A stretch of 64,000 bases of DNA from Trichaptum fuscoviolaceum (taxonomy: Eukaryota > Basidiomycota > Agaricomycetes > Hymenochaetales > Trichaptaceae). Under the pieces are notes generated by a model. That model was not told the origin of the DNA. It did not search any database and saw only the letters and a list, made by a program, of their open reading frames with translations. The DNA lies in contig CAJSYZ010000004.1 in assembly GCA_910574455.1 (NCBI GenBank), forward strand, positions 4,412,599-4,476,598. The letters run 5' to 3'. Position numbers and translations under genes: made by a program. Shown here piece after piece: positions 23,330 through 36,289 of this stretch (positions are counted from its first letter, which is position 1; the number at the start of each line of letters is the position of its first letter).

Positions 23330-23947
23330 TGAAAGGAACTCATCCAATATATGTACATAGGTGGCAGTACTACGAAATGTTCACGGTAGAGCACATGGTC
23401 GTATATTGTATCGCCCTATTATATCGCATTCCCGTATATGTATTTTGTAAGAGGATACATATATGCATGTATCAAATTGGGGGATCAGACCTTGAGCTGA
23501 TGGGTCGGCTTCAAACCTACCGGCCATCTTCAGTCCGTTCAGCGTCTGGTTCGGTCTCCGCCAACCCGGAGCCCATTCCGGAATTAATTATGTAGTACTA
23601 CTGCTGTGCTAGTGGTTTGCCGTGATGAAGTTTAGTGCAGCAAGTCGGCCGCAATATTTCTGTTCTCGAGAACCTATGTATGTATGTTAGTGAAGGAAGA
23701 AGTTCGTGTGCTGAGGCTCGGTGTCCCATGGCACCGGAGGGCACCGGCACTCTCACTGGCAGGCAACCGTGACCGGCATGACTCGGATCATCACTCAGCC
23801 TGAGGCTGTGACGGACCGGTGACCGTCCGAGCGCGGTTCGTGTTCAAGCAAGTTGACTTTCCCTCACCGGCCCTTCCTCTACGTATTTACGCGTTTCTTA
23901 CACGATAGACGCGTTATCTACGCATCTTATAGCTGCGGGCGAATGAT
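23330..23947. other. intergenic, upstream of F-box gene
   Basis: No gene recognised. It contains a GC-rich patch with short CCGG-containing repeats near 23720-23840 and two ACGCGT hexamers (23889-23894 and 23909-23914) just before the F-box gene. Confidence 0.55.
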
Positions 23948-25802
23948 ATGGACCCGGAGGACATTCAGTTGAGCTCAGTCGATGTTGACCGCGCAATAGA
24001 ACTCTTGTCCCTCATTCGGACTTCCTCTAAAGAGAACGGTTCAATAAGGGCTGATCAACTACTTGCATCGGATGGGTGAGTACATTGGCAGAGACATGCG
24101 CGGTCCATGATGCTCACATTCTTTCTCCAGATTGTTTACTTCCACTCTACTATGTGGACGTCGAAACGATACGTCACAAGTAATCTCAACCTTGCAGACG
24201 TTAAAGTCATTGTCTGCGACGCTCTCTGCAATCTCCGGCATGGTAGAGTCTGCAATACCAGAGCTATCCCGAGAGTTCATGCCGCATATGCAACAAGCCG
24301 GGATGGCCTCTTTCCCCGACGAAATTCTTGCCAGCATATTTGAATATGCCTTCGAGTTCGCAGGAAGGGATAGAGACAAGGTTACGAACTCTATCGCCTG
24401 CGTCTGCCGTCGATATCGACAAATTGCAGTGAGGACGTCCAAACTCTGGACGTTCATGAAATTCATGGCTAGGCGCAACATGGACCCTGAGCTCCATCTT
24501 ACGTTGAGCAGAGGCAAGGCTCTGGCCGTCGAAATTGACTGCGATAGCTTCAGCTCAACGGAAGAGCTAATCGCCATCATGCACAGTATTAAACCCGCAG
24601 TACATCGCTTAGAGGAGCTCACCATCCGGGCACTGGAGGAAAAGCCGCATACATCGAGCTTCCTTACGCACCTACATGAATCGTACGACGAGGTGGATTT
24701 TTGTGCGCTAAAGATGCTACGCCTGGAGTACTGGGAACCCGAATGGACTTTTGAAAGTGACCTGGCGGACGACGACGCAGAGGAAGCGGAGGAACTGAAG
24801 AAAATGTTCTTTAAAAGTTGGAAAATTCCGGCCCTCAGAGAACTCGCTCTTTCGAACCACATTCCGACAGACAATTTCGTTAGCACAATGCAACTCACGC
24901 ATTTGCATCTCACCTTCGGATCAGATTGGGACCAGGGCAAGGATGGCGAACACTCATCTTGGGACACTGACTTAATCGTGGACTTTCTTCGAAGTTTCGA
25001 TGAATCCGAGTTTCTTGAAGAGTTATCCATCAAGCTCATCCTAATTGAATTCCAACGGAGGGAAGACAATGATCCTGTCAGCCTTCCTTCAGTCTCAAAA
25101 CTGAAAATCGATGTGGAGGGCGTCTGGCCAGACCAATTCGTTCGTTTGGCGAACGCATGGCAGTTTCCGAATGTAGAGCATTTGGATCTACGATTTTGGA
25201 TGTACACGGACGAACACTTCCACGATTGGTTTGTTCCTTTTTTCGACGATTTCTTCAGCGGACCATCGTTCGGCGGTAAAAACCTCAAGAGCCTGTGTTT
25301 GAGCGTCGAGGTGGATGAAAGTCACCATACAGGCGTCACTCGAATGTTGGAACAATTCCCCGACCTTAGATCCCTGACACTGAAAGGTGATTTCCCCCTC
25401 CCAGACTGGAACTTAGGAGACGAACTGGAGACACTCCGGATCGAAAACTCGCGTCAAATCGATAGAAAACTTCTTGATCTCATTAGATACACAAGCGAAC
25501 ACCACCCTAAGCTTATTCTCAGAAATGTAGAAATCGTCAATTGTCCCTCTATCGATGATAAAGCGTTGCGCGATAACCTGCTTGTGGGGACTGAGTTGGT
25601 GTGGCACTCTGATTCGAAGGTGCGTACATGATCATAATTCTGGCTGTAGAAGCTGACATACGATATTGCGGTATTCTAGGCTGTCGTGATCAATGGCCGG
25701 GCGCATAGGAGGCCCGGCATACTTGATTTCCTGCTGAATACTCCACCAATGACCTCACAGTGTGATACCGAGAGCACATCGTCTTCAATCGCTCAGGGCT
25801 AA
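23948..25802 (+). CDS. F-box-like protein with leucine-rich C-terminal region
   Basis: About 575 residues from three exons. Exon 1 (MDPEDIQLSSVDVDRAIELL) starts at 23948 and ends before GTGAGT near 24075. Exon 2 begins at 24131 after a CAG acceptor and runs in frame through the F-box-like segment FPDEILASIFEYAFEF ... IACVCRRYRQIAVRTSKLW. A long region with irregular leucine-rich repeats (LRSLTLKGDFPLPDWNLGDE) follows. A GTGCGT donor at 25620 and CTAG acceptor near 25679, with a GCTGACAT branch-like site, add a last exon of about 40 codons ending IAQG at 25800-25802. Without that splice the stop would be at 25631. F-box proteins recruit substrates to SCF ubiquitin ligases; this style is greatly expanded in basidiomycetes. 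The substrate is unknown. Confidence 0.8.
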
Positions 25803-26183
25803 ATTCTCTGCAGGTTGGACGATAACACTATCGCATTAAGCAAAGCAACATCTATATAATTCTGATAATGTATAGAACTACTAATGTACTCTTGAACGGG
25901 GTAATCTGATAATTGATAGGAATGATATTTGAAGCATAGCGTCCAGGTCCCGATAATTCAATCCCGGGGCATTGATTGCCAGTTAGGTAGTAAAAAGGTG
26001 AGGCGAGTATTGAGGCTACAGGTTCATCAAATACAGTATGTATTACTATGAGTGGAACTGTCCTACTGAGCTGAAAAGGTCACAGGATTATCTAGCAAAA
26101 TGCGAACTTGCAGGTCAAGTATGATCTCCATCAGTTTTCACAACACTTAAGCGCTCAATGTGTCTGATAGTCGGTGCTCTTCT
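25803..26183. other. intergenic between convergent genes
   Basis: AT-rich 3' flanks of the F-box gene and carboxypeptidase copy 3. Nothing recognised. Confidence 0.6.
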
Positions 26184-28330
26184 CTACAACTGCTTCCCTT
26201 CAAGCCATTTATTTATCATTGCCAGAGAAATGGCTGGCTTATCGTGTGGAACCTTCAAGGGGGCCAATCAGTTTCTCGATAAAAAAACACTGTAATGTAA
26301 GAAACGAACCATATGTCCAGCGCCGTAAATTGTCGCAAAGCTCAGATTCTGGTACGACCTTTGCTTTCCGACTGTCTGACCGTCCACATACCAGTCGCGA
26401 AGCGGTTCTGCTCGAAAGCCTTCTTGCCCTGACCACTCCATTTCGAGCATCCATCGCTCATTGGCGACCCAATTTGCGATCCAATCCAACGTCCCTGCAT
26501 ATATGAGGACACGGATGCCGCGCTCAAGTAGTTCCGCGATATAAAGCTCAGTTTGATGTAGGTTGTCTCCGTTCTTCCACAAGTTCTGAAGTACGCCCAT
26601 TGATACTGATGAAAAGTTTCCAAATGACGAATCTACCCCGAGCTGTGCTCGGACCCAAGGCTGGTTAAGGTATTCTTCAATTAAACTGCGGAGTTATTAG
26701 GAGTTGTGGATTATAGCGAGAATGTCGGATGATAGACGTACCCTTGCTCTTTGTAACAAAGTGTGTTATTGGGCTCACATGCTTTAGTCATATCATAAAG
26801 ATTCAGACCTAGACAAGCAGTAACCTATCAACACATAGTTGTTGGACTGAAGTAAGAGTTTACCGAGAGTTTCATATGGGAAAGCGAGCTCTGTACCACA
26901 GAAACGAAATGCAGCGCTACAATCCATGAGATCAAAATGATCAAGGCAAGCTGTTTCAACCCATTTCTTGCAACGAGGCAACTAAGTTACATATGAAAGT
27001 TAGGTTACTTAAATATGATCGTGCAGGGCATCATCACATACAGCTTGTTTCATTCGAACACATGTTCTTCAGCATGGTTAGTCATGAATCAGCGCAAGAG
27101 AGAAAAAAGACTACACACTCGATAGATTGAACAGGCTCAACCGAGATGTTCGTGCATGTCACTTCATGGTATGAGTAGAGCATGCTGTTTATTCCATACT
27201 CAATGGTAGCGTTTCACGGAAACGTACAGGGCAAGACTCACTGGAACCAGTTTGTACCCGTGTTCCCTGTCAAAATCCATAAAAGAAATTCAGTTACAAG
27301 AGCTAAAGGTTTCGTAGCATGGCTTACCAATAGCAAGCGACTTCAGATTAACAGGGACTATCCCTTTTTTCTTGAGCATATCGTTTTGATCATAGATTTT
27401 GGAAGCGAAGATCGGCAAATAGCGTCCCTGTTTGAATTCATACGAGGTCAATATGCGCTTCGAATATCACGCTTGATTTAAAACGCAAGAATTTACAGCA
27501 TATGATTCACCCGTTAGGTGAAGTGGTCTGCCTCTAAATTCCGTGAAAGTCTCGAAAAACGTGACGATGAAGGCTGCAATGTCAACAGCAGCCTCTTCAG
27601 AAGATGCCTGTCCGGTAATGTGAATCAAACGAGAGTACTGTATACCGAATAACTTGATACATCTTGCACGTACAATCATCTCCCCAGACTCGGCATAAGA
27701 GAATCCGGTGCCTACAGGCTGGTCGATAAAAAAGATATTGGCCTTAGAATTCCAAGCGTGGGGATTATAGTTTGTCTCGTTTCCGCTAATAACATTGCAG
27801 GGTCCTACAAAATAGAGCTCAGTGACTGCGTATCGAAACTGGGTTCACCAATCGCGCCTAATTCCATGAGTAACCCAGCAGACGAAGAAGCTGTCGAGCC
27901 AAAGTTCATTGCATATGCATCTCACATTCGTTACTCATGCTTACCACCGTTCGTCCAGAATACAACATCGTCAATGCTTGGAACGCTTCTACTCTCGAAG
28001 AAATAGAAAAACAGATGGCGAGTCCCGACGTCGATGTAGCCCGTGTAAGCGCTATTTGTAGCAAGACTCAACAAATGGTCCACAATAAACGAGCCAAAGC
28101 AAACCTACTTACAGCACTTCACCGTCGCAGAACTGTGACTTCTTAATGCGAACACTTCTACCAGGAAAAATGGGATGCGTCAGAACCGCAAACTGCTCGT
28201 ACTGAATGGACGCTAAGTTCATTTCCCGGGCACTGGACAAGGTAGCTTGCGTCGTCTCTGAACTCGCAAGTGGGGTAGCAAGTAAGAAGGTTAAGCTTGA
28301 AAGAATAATTTTGAGGAATGACAAAGTCAT
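26184..28330 (-). CDS. secreted serine carboxypeptidase (S10), copy 3
   Basis: Third S10 paralogue. It starts at 28330 with a good signal peptide ([20 protein letters not shown], then LASSE). In order: [37 protein letters not shown], a WTNGG motif, [18 protein letters not shown], nucleophile Ser in LTGESYA (about 27.5 kb), [22 protein letters not shown], a C-rich loop with [18 protein letters not shown], catalytic Asp in [15 protein letters not shown] (26.5 kb), His in YGAGHM followed by [12 protein letters not shown]. It ends WLEGKQL with TAG at 26186-26184. All catalytic residues are present. Inverted relative to copy 2; the intron pattern resembles the other copies, consistent with gene duplication. 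Confidence 0.88.
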
Positions 28331-28763
28331 GATTTTTTGTTAACGAAGGCAACTGATGGGAAGTATGGTCAATTTCGTAAGGTCTTGTCGGGTGGCTGGC
28401 AACAATCACTCACACATCAGTGCCTCCGCGAGCGCAGAAACAGCTCATCTCAAGTCTTCGATCGACCTTTATATCATTCGGCACTAGCGAGCACGGCAAT
28501 AATCGAGTCAAAAGGAACATGGACGGAAAGACGTAAGCACATGGCATTTGATCGGCCGCAGTATGCCGGAGGCAAAGTTCTTTCTGTAATTAAGGATGAA
28601 AGCGATCTAAAGAACATGATATTAAACCATTGTGGAAGAAGTATACATAGACTGTGCGTTCGTAATAATAAAAAGTTCGTTCAGAAAACATTAGAAGGTG
28701 CCAAATCCAGTAACGTGCTGGAGAGCAGCTTAGTCAGTTCAAGGTTCGTCACTAAACACTGGC
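28331..28763. promoter_or_regulatory. promoter region of carboxypeptidase copy 3
   Basis: Holds the upstream region of copy 3, with a TATA box at 28468-28473, and abuts the 3' end of the clathrin gene. Confidence 0.5.
28468..28473 (-). promoter_or_regulatory. TATA box for carboxypeptidase copy 3
   Basis: TATAAA on the minus strand (within GATATAAAGG), about 138 bp before the ATG at 28330. Confidence 0.5.
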
Positions 28764-31700
28764 TTAAAGGCGTACCGAAGGTATTCCGGTGGGTATACCA
28801 GTGCCATTCATCATGATTGGCGGCGCCTGTGGAGGGAACCTTTGGCGAATGTTAGGCTTTGTAAACAAGAGAAACAGTTGCCTACTCACCCGTTGCCTTG
28901 TGTTAGTAATAAACGGTTTGCCATTGGATTGATGATTGGCGCTTCCGCTTCCGCCTGTTCTTTCTTCGAATCTTTCACAGACAGATCTTGCACCTGTTTC
29001 TCCAGACTTGCTATCTTCGCTGACAAAGTTCGTTGCACCTGGATCTTGTATGGCATGAAGAAGTCATTGAGTCCGTGTTGCCAGGATAGTTCTTCGACAA
29101 GGTCAGGACTCAGGAGATCGAAGCACATGTATAACATCGCTGCAAAGCACTCCTTGTTGCCAATGTCGACGAAGTATGACAACAGTTCCTCGGCCACTTC
29201 AGCAGAAGCAGAGTAGGCAGCAGTCTGCATAGCATCCTTGAAAAGCTTATCTTGTTTTGATAACGAGATAGACTCCTCCCATTTCCTGTTCTTCTGCTGG
29301 GGACATGAGTATAGGAAATTTCACATGGGGATTTTACTTGCCTTGTACAGGTGAGCAGCAAGACGACGGAATTCCAATAGCTCGTGCTTTTCTAGACGCT
29401 TCGCGAGTGCAATGTTGTTGAAATTGTCGAAACTGTCGATCGAGTCCCGAAGTGTTTTGTAGTCCTCTTCTTCAATCAACAATTCGTTGTATGCCTCATT
29501 GACCGCCTCAATGTTCAACTAAGGAGAATGAAGATGCTTGTAAGAACTACAACGAATAAAAATTGTGATTTTGCTGGACATACCCTTTGCACAGCGATGA
29601 GATATGGTTTAATTAACGGCACATTATCACTTCGCTGGAACATACGAACAACACGTGTATGATCGATTCGCGGAGTCAAGACAGTTAGGAGGTCGTTCAG
29701 AAGCATGGGTTGCTCCTGGAGGTAAAAAGAGAGGGCCTTGTAGTAACTAAAACGGGTGACATTAGGAAGGAGTCAATAGTCAGTATAATACGACTCACAT
29801 TTCAACATTCGCGACTCGTACTACGACATCCTTGAACTGATTATGCTCCCAAGCGTCAACAGATCGTTCCATCATGGCCAACGCTGCATTATCCTTGAAC
29901 ACATATCAGAGCTCCTATATAGTCATGGACTGACAGAATGACTTACGAATTCATCATATTTGACGTACAGATACACAAGCTCTGGCCAAAGATGCGCTTT
30001 CTCCGTAGCCTTGATAACCTTGGGAATGTTAATGCGGGAGACAAACAATTTGAGGTGTTCCATGACTAAAACTGGTTGTCAGAAGCCGTCATGGGTCAAA
30101 GAACAGAGAAAGCATACGTTTCTCGGGGCGATACTTGCTGTAAAGTATAGCAAGCTCAGTGAAGATGCCCATCTGTCATTTACTTTTCAATCATTGCCCT
30201 ACTAGAGAAATATTGATAACATACATGAGCACGTTCCAAACTCAAGCCTGCTTCCATTAATGTTAAGATCTCATCGAAGAACCCGCTACGTTCATATGTC
30301 TGAATGACACCAGGAAGCTCCTCCTACACAGCGAACTGCATTAGCGATCCTCAAGATTATCCAAGAGAAGGGTGTACGTACAGCATGCACAATGATATTG
30401 AGACCGCAGATCTGTGCAAGACGGAATTCGTGCTTTTCAATACATGCAGCGTGTACTTGCTTCCAAACCCTTCGAAGCAATCAGCATACCATACTGTCAG
30501 AACATGTCTGTAAGCTCACTGAGTGTTGCCAGCTTTCCGAGCACTCTCTACGGCAGCTTGATTCTCTCCGAGGTAGATCAAAGTGGTTGCCAATCTAGCC
30601 CAGTTGGAAATGCTCGTGAAGAGAAGCTTAGCCGCTTGATACAGCTCGTCATTGAAGCATTTCTCTCCCACTTCCAGGATATCGGCAACATTAGTCATGG
30701 AGAGGAAGTCCTCCATATCATGCAGGCGATCGGTCTTCGCGTACGCATGAGCGAGCTCGGTGTCGATCTTTGGCTCCCGCAGAGTTTTCCGGGCCATCTG
30801 GAGGTATCGAACAAGGTCGTCATATTTATCCGCACGCGATGCAATTTCGATAACCTCGACGAAGTTCGATGGATCCTCCGCCTTGATGTACGAGTCTAAC
30901 GGTATTTTCAGCATCAACGAATGTAGGAAGTAGTGCAGCTCGGCTTACCAATGGAGTCTTTGATGCGTAGACCGTCAAGCTGAGCTTTCGCCAATCGGCT
31001 CCACACCTCGGGTTTGTCAACCTTTGTGGCATACTCGAGACCACGGTCAATGCTGACAATGTGTTCTACAAGAACATTTATGGCATTAACATGTTGTTCG
31101 TATTTCTTGTAAATCACGAATGCCTCTTCGTAGAGACCATGATCTATAGCAATCTTCGCTATTTCCGCAACATCGTAGTTCTCTAATTTATTGATGTAGT
31201 TGACAACCTTGCCCTTATCGGCACGGATGGCGGTGAGCATAAGAAGATTCTGGAGGTTCTTGTTGTCATTGAAGGGGGACGGTTCTAGGACAATCTTTTC
31301 CAAGAGCTCAATGAGCTCAATGGGAAGGTCGGCAGATATGAAAGCTTTAACAGTGACCGAAACATCATCGGGATCTGTGCACTCTGGTATAGCTGTGGCA
31401 GTGATCTAGAGGGACGCTATGAGTGGCAATGATTTAGCACGGAAAGAGATGAAATTCGCACCTGGTCAATGAGCTGCCGCCTGTGAATGTTATCCGGTAC
31501 AAGCACCTGCGCCCAAAGGTCAAGCTGGCGCCTCTTGACAAGATAACGAGCCTGCTGCTTGAACATAGAGTTCTCGTTTGTAATCGCAATGAGCTCCTCA
31601 TCACAGAAACCTTTGGCATATGCGATATATGCAAGATAAGGATCGCGTTTCTCGCAGTACTTGCCGACAACAAGTGGTTCATAGAGCTGAAAAAAATAGT

Positions 31701-34700
31701 TGAGCAGAAATTCACGCTGATGTTGACAAATTTACGAACGTTATTATCCTTTAAGAACGACTCGGGGTTATTGTTGCTATCAATGTAGATCTTTGCGATA
31801 GCGTTGTACACTGCTGGGTCTTGACTACCTCCTTGAATACGAGCTTCTAGCCAGGGTAGAATCAACTTCAATCGGTTGCGAGACTCGACTTCCTGAACAA
31901 GCTCGTCGATAGGGAAGTTTCCGGAGATCGACGCAAGGAGGCCCTTGATCGTAGACTCATCACAGTCGACATCGAGCAAGCCGCCGATGACCTGCGGGGT
32001 ACGAGCAGAGTTGACTTGCTGGACGTACACTTCGATGAACTTCGTTAGACCATTTTGATACAAATACAGAACAAGATCATGAACGAAGTCGAAGCGATCG
32101 CAAACAATGATAAGGGGTAGTTGGTCCTGGAGACGAGCCTCTTTGAGGAAGTTCTTAACTTTCTCCGGGTTGTAGAAGTTGCTCTCCCGACAAATACGCT
32201 CGACCTCGCGTATCTGACCAGTCCGTACTGCGGCCTGGATATACTTGAAATGCACCTCTGGATCCTGACTGAGGTTGACAATGGAACCGAGATAATAGTA
32301 TAAACCCTCGAAGGTCTTGAAAGATTCGAACATCTCGATCAGTTTGACAGGTCCGAGAATATCAGAGTATTTTGTCGCAATCTGTACGACGACCTGGAGA
32401 TTTTGGCGGATGTTCACACGTAACATCTCTTGCATACAGGCCATAGACTGCTCTGTAGTAAGCCGGCTAAAGTATGTGACAAGCCACTACTAACCATGTT
32501 AGTAGGGAAAAGAACAAGTGTTTGTCGTTACTCACATCCGGTTGCAGTACATTCGTGTGCACAATTGCACGCTTGATGTCATTGATATCTTCGTAATGTT
32601 CAAGGGCCCTCTGCAGCAGTCCAGCGCGTTCGCAGAGGTTAGCTATCCTTGGTCTGTCGTAGTGAGAGAACATTTCGTTGCCAAGAATTGCATCGGCGAC
32701 TTGAGGAGCATTGATAAGGTTCATCTCTAACAGACGGGTTTGCAAATGGCCTTGCTCTGGCTTGTTCTCCTTGAGGACGTCCAGCAAAAAAGATGTAGCT
32801 GGCTGAATCATGTTTTGGCTCATGAAAATGTCCACGACTCGATCGATGTCCACAAGTGACCCAGCCTCATCGTTGACTAGCTGAGCTGCAAATTCTGCGC
32901 CCTTGTCGGGATTCGTGCGCATGACGTGTTGTAACAAAGACACATAATCCGGTGTATACCCGACCTTCTTAGCGTACAAGATTATCTTGTCAATTTGGCC
33001 TGTCTCAGCGAAGCAAGCAACCACCTTATTCGGCACGTTTGCTCGTAGGTACACACTGAGAGCAAGTGTCATATCATGGAGACGAACAATGTCACCGAGC
33101 TCTTCGCTGCAAGTAAGCTAAAAGATGTCAATGACGTTGACTACGTAATACAGAAGTAAACGTACCTTATTCTCCTTCAACCATTTTTCGAGCAGCTGCT
33201 TCCGACCCTGAGCTAGTACTGGACGAGCAAGCTCGAGAGACTCAAGGCGATTCAGCTCTCCCTTCTCCAGAAGAATTCCGAAGTACTGCAGAATTGGAGA
33301 GAGCCCGCCAGGAGGAGCGGGTGCAGCCTTGAACGCCTCAATCGTCTGTGCAGTTCGAAGGATGCCATTCGGAGAGTTCGCAGCAATTTTTGCGGCCTCA
33401 TTGAACTGTCCACTCTGGAACAAAGCCTGGTACTGCTTAATGTACAAGTCATCAGCGCCTGGCAGGTTCGCACGACTTGCGAGTTTGAACGCGAGTTCCG
33501 TGTTGTTGAGGGTTGATAGAATGTAAGGAATGATAGTCTGTTCATCGACGCTAACACTGAGGACCTGTCCCTTCCTGTTCACACCGAGAATACCATTCGA
33601 CGCTTCGTGCTCGGCGGTGACAAAGATTGTCTCACCGCTGATACGGTTCATGTACACACAAGCTCCAGTCTCAAGGTCGTAGAGGTGGATGAAACCAAAT
33701 TTCGTGACCAAGAAGACAATACCGTGTTTCTTCGACACTTGCATTGCGACAGGGAAATCGTTCGTAGCCTCTGCAGGGAAGAAGACATCCACAGCCTTCT
33801 TTTGGAACGGCGGATCAGGTGCTTGATGGTCGATTTCCACAACATGTAGCTAGTGTGCACAGTCAGCCTGTGCAAGTAATGGACGAATGCAGAATATACA
33901 AACCTTCGCGCCGGTAGCAGTTCTAACAGAGAACGTGAAAACCTTCGTAGGGTGTTGGTGGCCATCCAATTTGAGCTCCGCAAACGCAGCTGCATGTCCC
34001 TCAATCGGCTGGCTAACACCGCGCTCTTTGCTGTACAGCTGCATCGCACCCTTGACCTTAAACGCGGACGGATTTGTCGAGTTTCCTGCAATACCAATAA
34101 GGACCATCCACTTCTCGTCGCCCGAGATACGGTAGTTAATGATTTGAGCTCCAGCCAATGTAGGATGGCGATCGAACACCTTCTGCGGAGGTGATGTCTG
34201 GTCGGCAATTGACCAGTGGTATACAGCAGTGTCGGTGACCATTCCAATAACAGAGTCGTTTACCCATTTCCAAAAGACGATGTCTTCGTTGTTGACGTGG
34301 GATTTGACTTTCTGCTTAGTTTCAATGTTGAAGATCTGAAGAGTTCGTGCAGCTACATTGACAGTGTTAAGAACGTATTGGTCTACCAGAGTAGGGTACA
34401 TACATTTGAGAGCAAGGATTTTCTTGTGCGGGTGCATGATTGCAGAATCCGCTGTGATGGGTCTTCGAAGGACATTGTTCGCGTCTGCAAGGTCAACAAT
34501 GACAACTTGATTTTGCTCGTTGACTTTCTCTCGGATACAGATGAAGTGGTCGCTTTCAAGTGTCAAAGTCTACAAAGTTGAAACATCAGAAGTTGTTATT
34601 GCATTTCGAGTTGCTGCGACAGACCTGAAAAGAAATGGACGCTGGCTGAACACCGATACTCGAAAGTTGCAGATGCTCGCAGAATGTAATGGGTTTCGTC

Positions 34701-34708
34701 GCGGCCAT
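28764..34708 (-). CDS. CHC1: clathrin heavy chain
   Basis: Near full-length clathrin heavy chain (family about 1,680 residues), which forms triskelion legs on coated vesicles at the trans-Golgi and plasma membrane. The start is [19 protein letters not shown] at 34708, followed by an intron and the N-terminal beta-propeller ([20 protein letters not shown] ... [10 protein letters not shown]). The linker and seven clathrin repeats run through 33.8-29.2 kb (for example [53 protein letters not shown]). The trimerisation end carries [14 protein letters not shown]. The last join uses a GTGAGT donor near 28889 and a CAAAG acceptor near 28828, giving the tail [15 protein letters not shown] and TAA at 28766-28764; the next AG downstream gives an early stop. 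Highly conserved housekeeping gene. Confidence 0.93.
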
Positions 34709-35162
34709 TTTGGCTGTAATGGACGCCTAATGACCAGCAAACGGCTTTTGATGAAGAAGACGCGTTGGATGTGGAAGGAAAGGTGGAAGCAAATGGCTAC
34801 GTATCCTCCTCGGTTGCAACTTCTCAACTTACTCTTCATTCTCACGGCTAGTACACGGCGCGTAATTGACATTTCAAAATCAAATCCACCTATAAAAGCT
34901 AGGCATATTCACAACTTCAATCTTGCTTAAACCCGTTCTTCAGCATATACGTATTAGCTCTGGTCGCGAACAGTAAGACTGTTTCTGAACGTCTGTCAAA
35001 GTCATGACTATGACGGGAAACGAATGTGCAACATCAGACCCGCAGACAAGTAGGAACCCGTAGCCCACGGCACACTGTCGCAGACTATCATAAGCACACA
35101 CAGTACGCGTGGAGTCCGAATACGTGTTGTATTATACTATACATGCCGACAAGTATGGGTAT
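34709..35162. other. intergenic, upstream of clathrin
   Basis: Promoter and 5' leader region of the clathrin gene and 3' flank of the PQ-loop gene. No gene recognised. Confidence 0.55.
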
Positions 35163-36289
35163 CTACTCTTCCGTTAATGCAAGAGCTTGCTCGATGTCAT
35201 CTTCCTCCAGAAGCGTTGCCGTTGGGAGTTTGTTTCCATAATATATTCTTTGTGCAACAATCGCTATGAGACGTACGCCACTTTTCAGCACAAGATGGGA
35301 AGAGGGAAGATAAATGACTTACCGAAGTCTATGGATAATTGGAAGATTGCACATATCTTGAATTGCAGAGGTGAGGGGTTCACGAAGAAGTACACAGTCC
35401 TATCGGTTTCTATGAGCGAGAGATATCTGCCACCATAAATTGGGTACACTCACTTAAATGCATCTCCTCCTACCCATCCCAGCAACGTCGAAGCGCGAAA
35501 TCCATACAAGGATTTTTGTTTGTAGTTGCTAAATTATCATTATCCATCAAATTAGTCTCCTAAGACATGGTTTTCTTGAACTTGAGCTCACCTAATGAAC
35601 TGAGGTATTGGCAATGTACTTTCGAGCCCCAGCGACAGAAAGCCGAGTATCCAGATGAAGAGTTTAGAACGCCCGAATATCAGAAAAAGTATTGATTCTA
35701 CGAGACTGTAGAGCTCTTAGTATGGGCCCGCCTGCCAGATGCATTTGCCGGACGTACATCAGCCCTGCCAGGACCTCAATATGTTGTGAGTACGTAGGCC
35801 ATTGCCAGAATGAGTACGGTCGGGAGGAAGCACCAATGTACTCTGGACTTAAGCGGGGCCGGTACAACATGCAAATGTAGAGGAGGGCTAGCTGGTGCAC
35901 CCTGTTGTCAGTTCTCCTCTTCTTTGAATGGTAGCAAGCTTACCTGAGCTAGGATCATTAGAAGGGATTGGACCAGTAGCGTGAGCTCAAAACGATCGCC
36001 GAGCCAGAAGAAACAACGGGTGATGTTCGCAATGAGGCTAGAGTAGATGGCTTTAAGCAATCATACGACTGAAGAGGCTATAAAAGCCATCTTACAGCAC
36101 TCCGCAAACGTCTCTCGAGAAACCAGTTGAGTCTCTACAATTGCAAGTTTTAAGAGTAAGTCGGCTAAACCAAGGTAGTCATAAAACGAACTTTTTATTA
36201 ATGATCGAAACTGCCTGGTCAGAGTAGACCAAAGGTGGCCCAACGGCCATACCTACAGATGCTACAGTAGACAGCCATGATGGTAACAT
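35163..36289 (-). CDS. PQ-loop repeat membrane protein (SLC66A2/Any1-like)
   Basis: Found by hand-splicing about eight small exons that leave no long open frame. The start MLPSWLSTVASVGMAVG is at 36289. Exon 1 is 36192-36289, exon 2 is 36096-36134, exon 3 is 35944-36037. The protein reads GPPLVYSDQAVSIINKK, DSTGFSRDVCGVLLIANITR, CFFWLGDRFELTLLVQSLLM, then after an intron LALLYICMLYRPR, HIEVLAGLI, ILFLIFGRSKLFIWILGF, LESTLPIPQFISNYKQKSL (second PQ loop), RASTLLGWVGGDAFK, TVYFFVNPSPLQFKICAIFQ, LSIDFAIVAQRIYYGNK and a short acidic tail ending in TAG at 35165-35163. About 240 residues with about seven hydrophobic segments. The GDAFKTxYF signature matches the SLC66A2/PQLC1-yeast Any1 branch, located in endomembranes and linked to phospholipid asymmetry. 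The transported substrate is unknown. Confidence 0.85.

Noticed and set aside
24059..25288. 409-codon minus-strand open frame
   Set aside because: Antisense shadow of the F-box gene; Ser/Arg-rich translation without domains.
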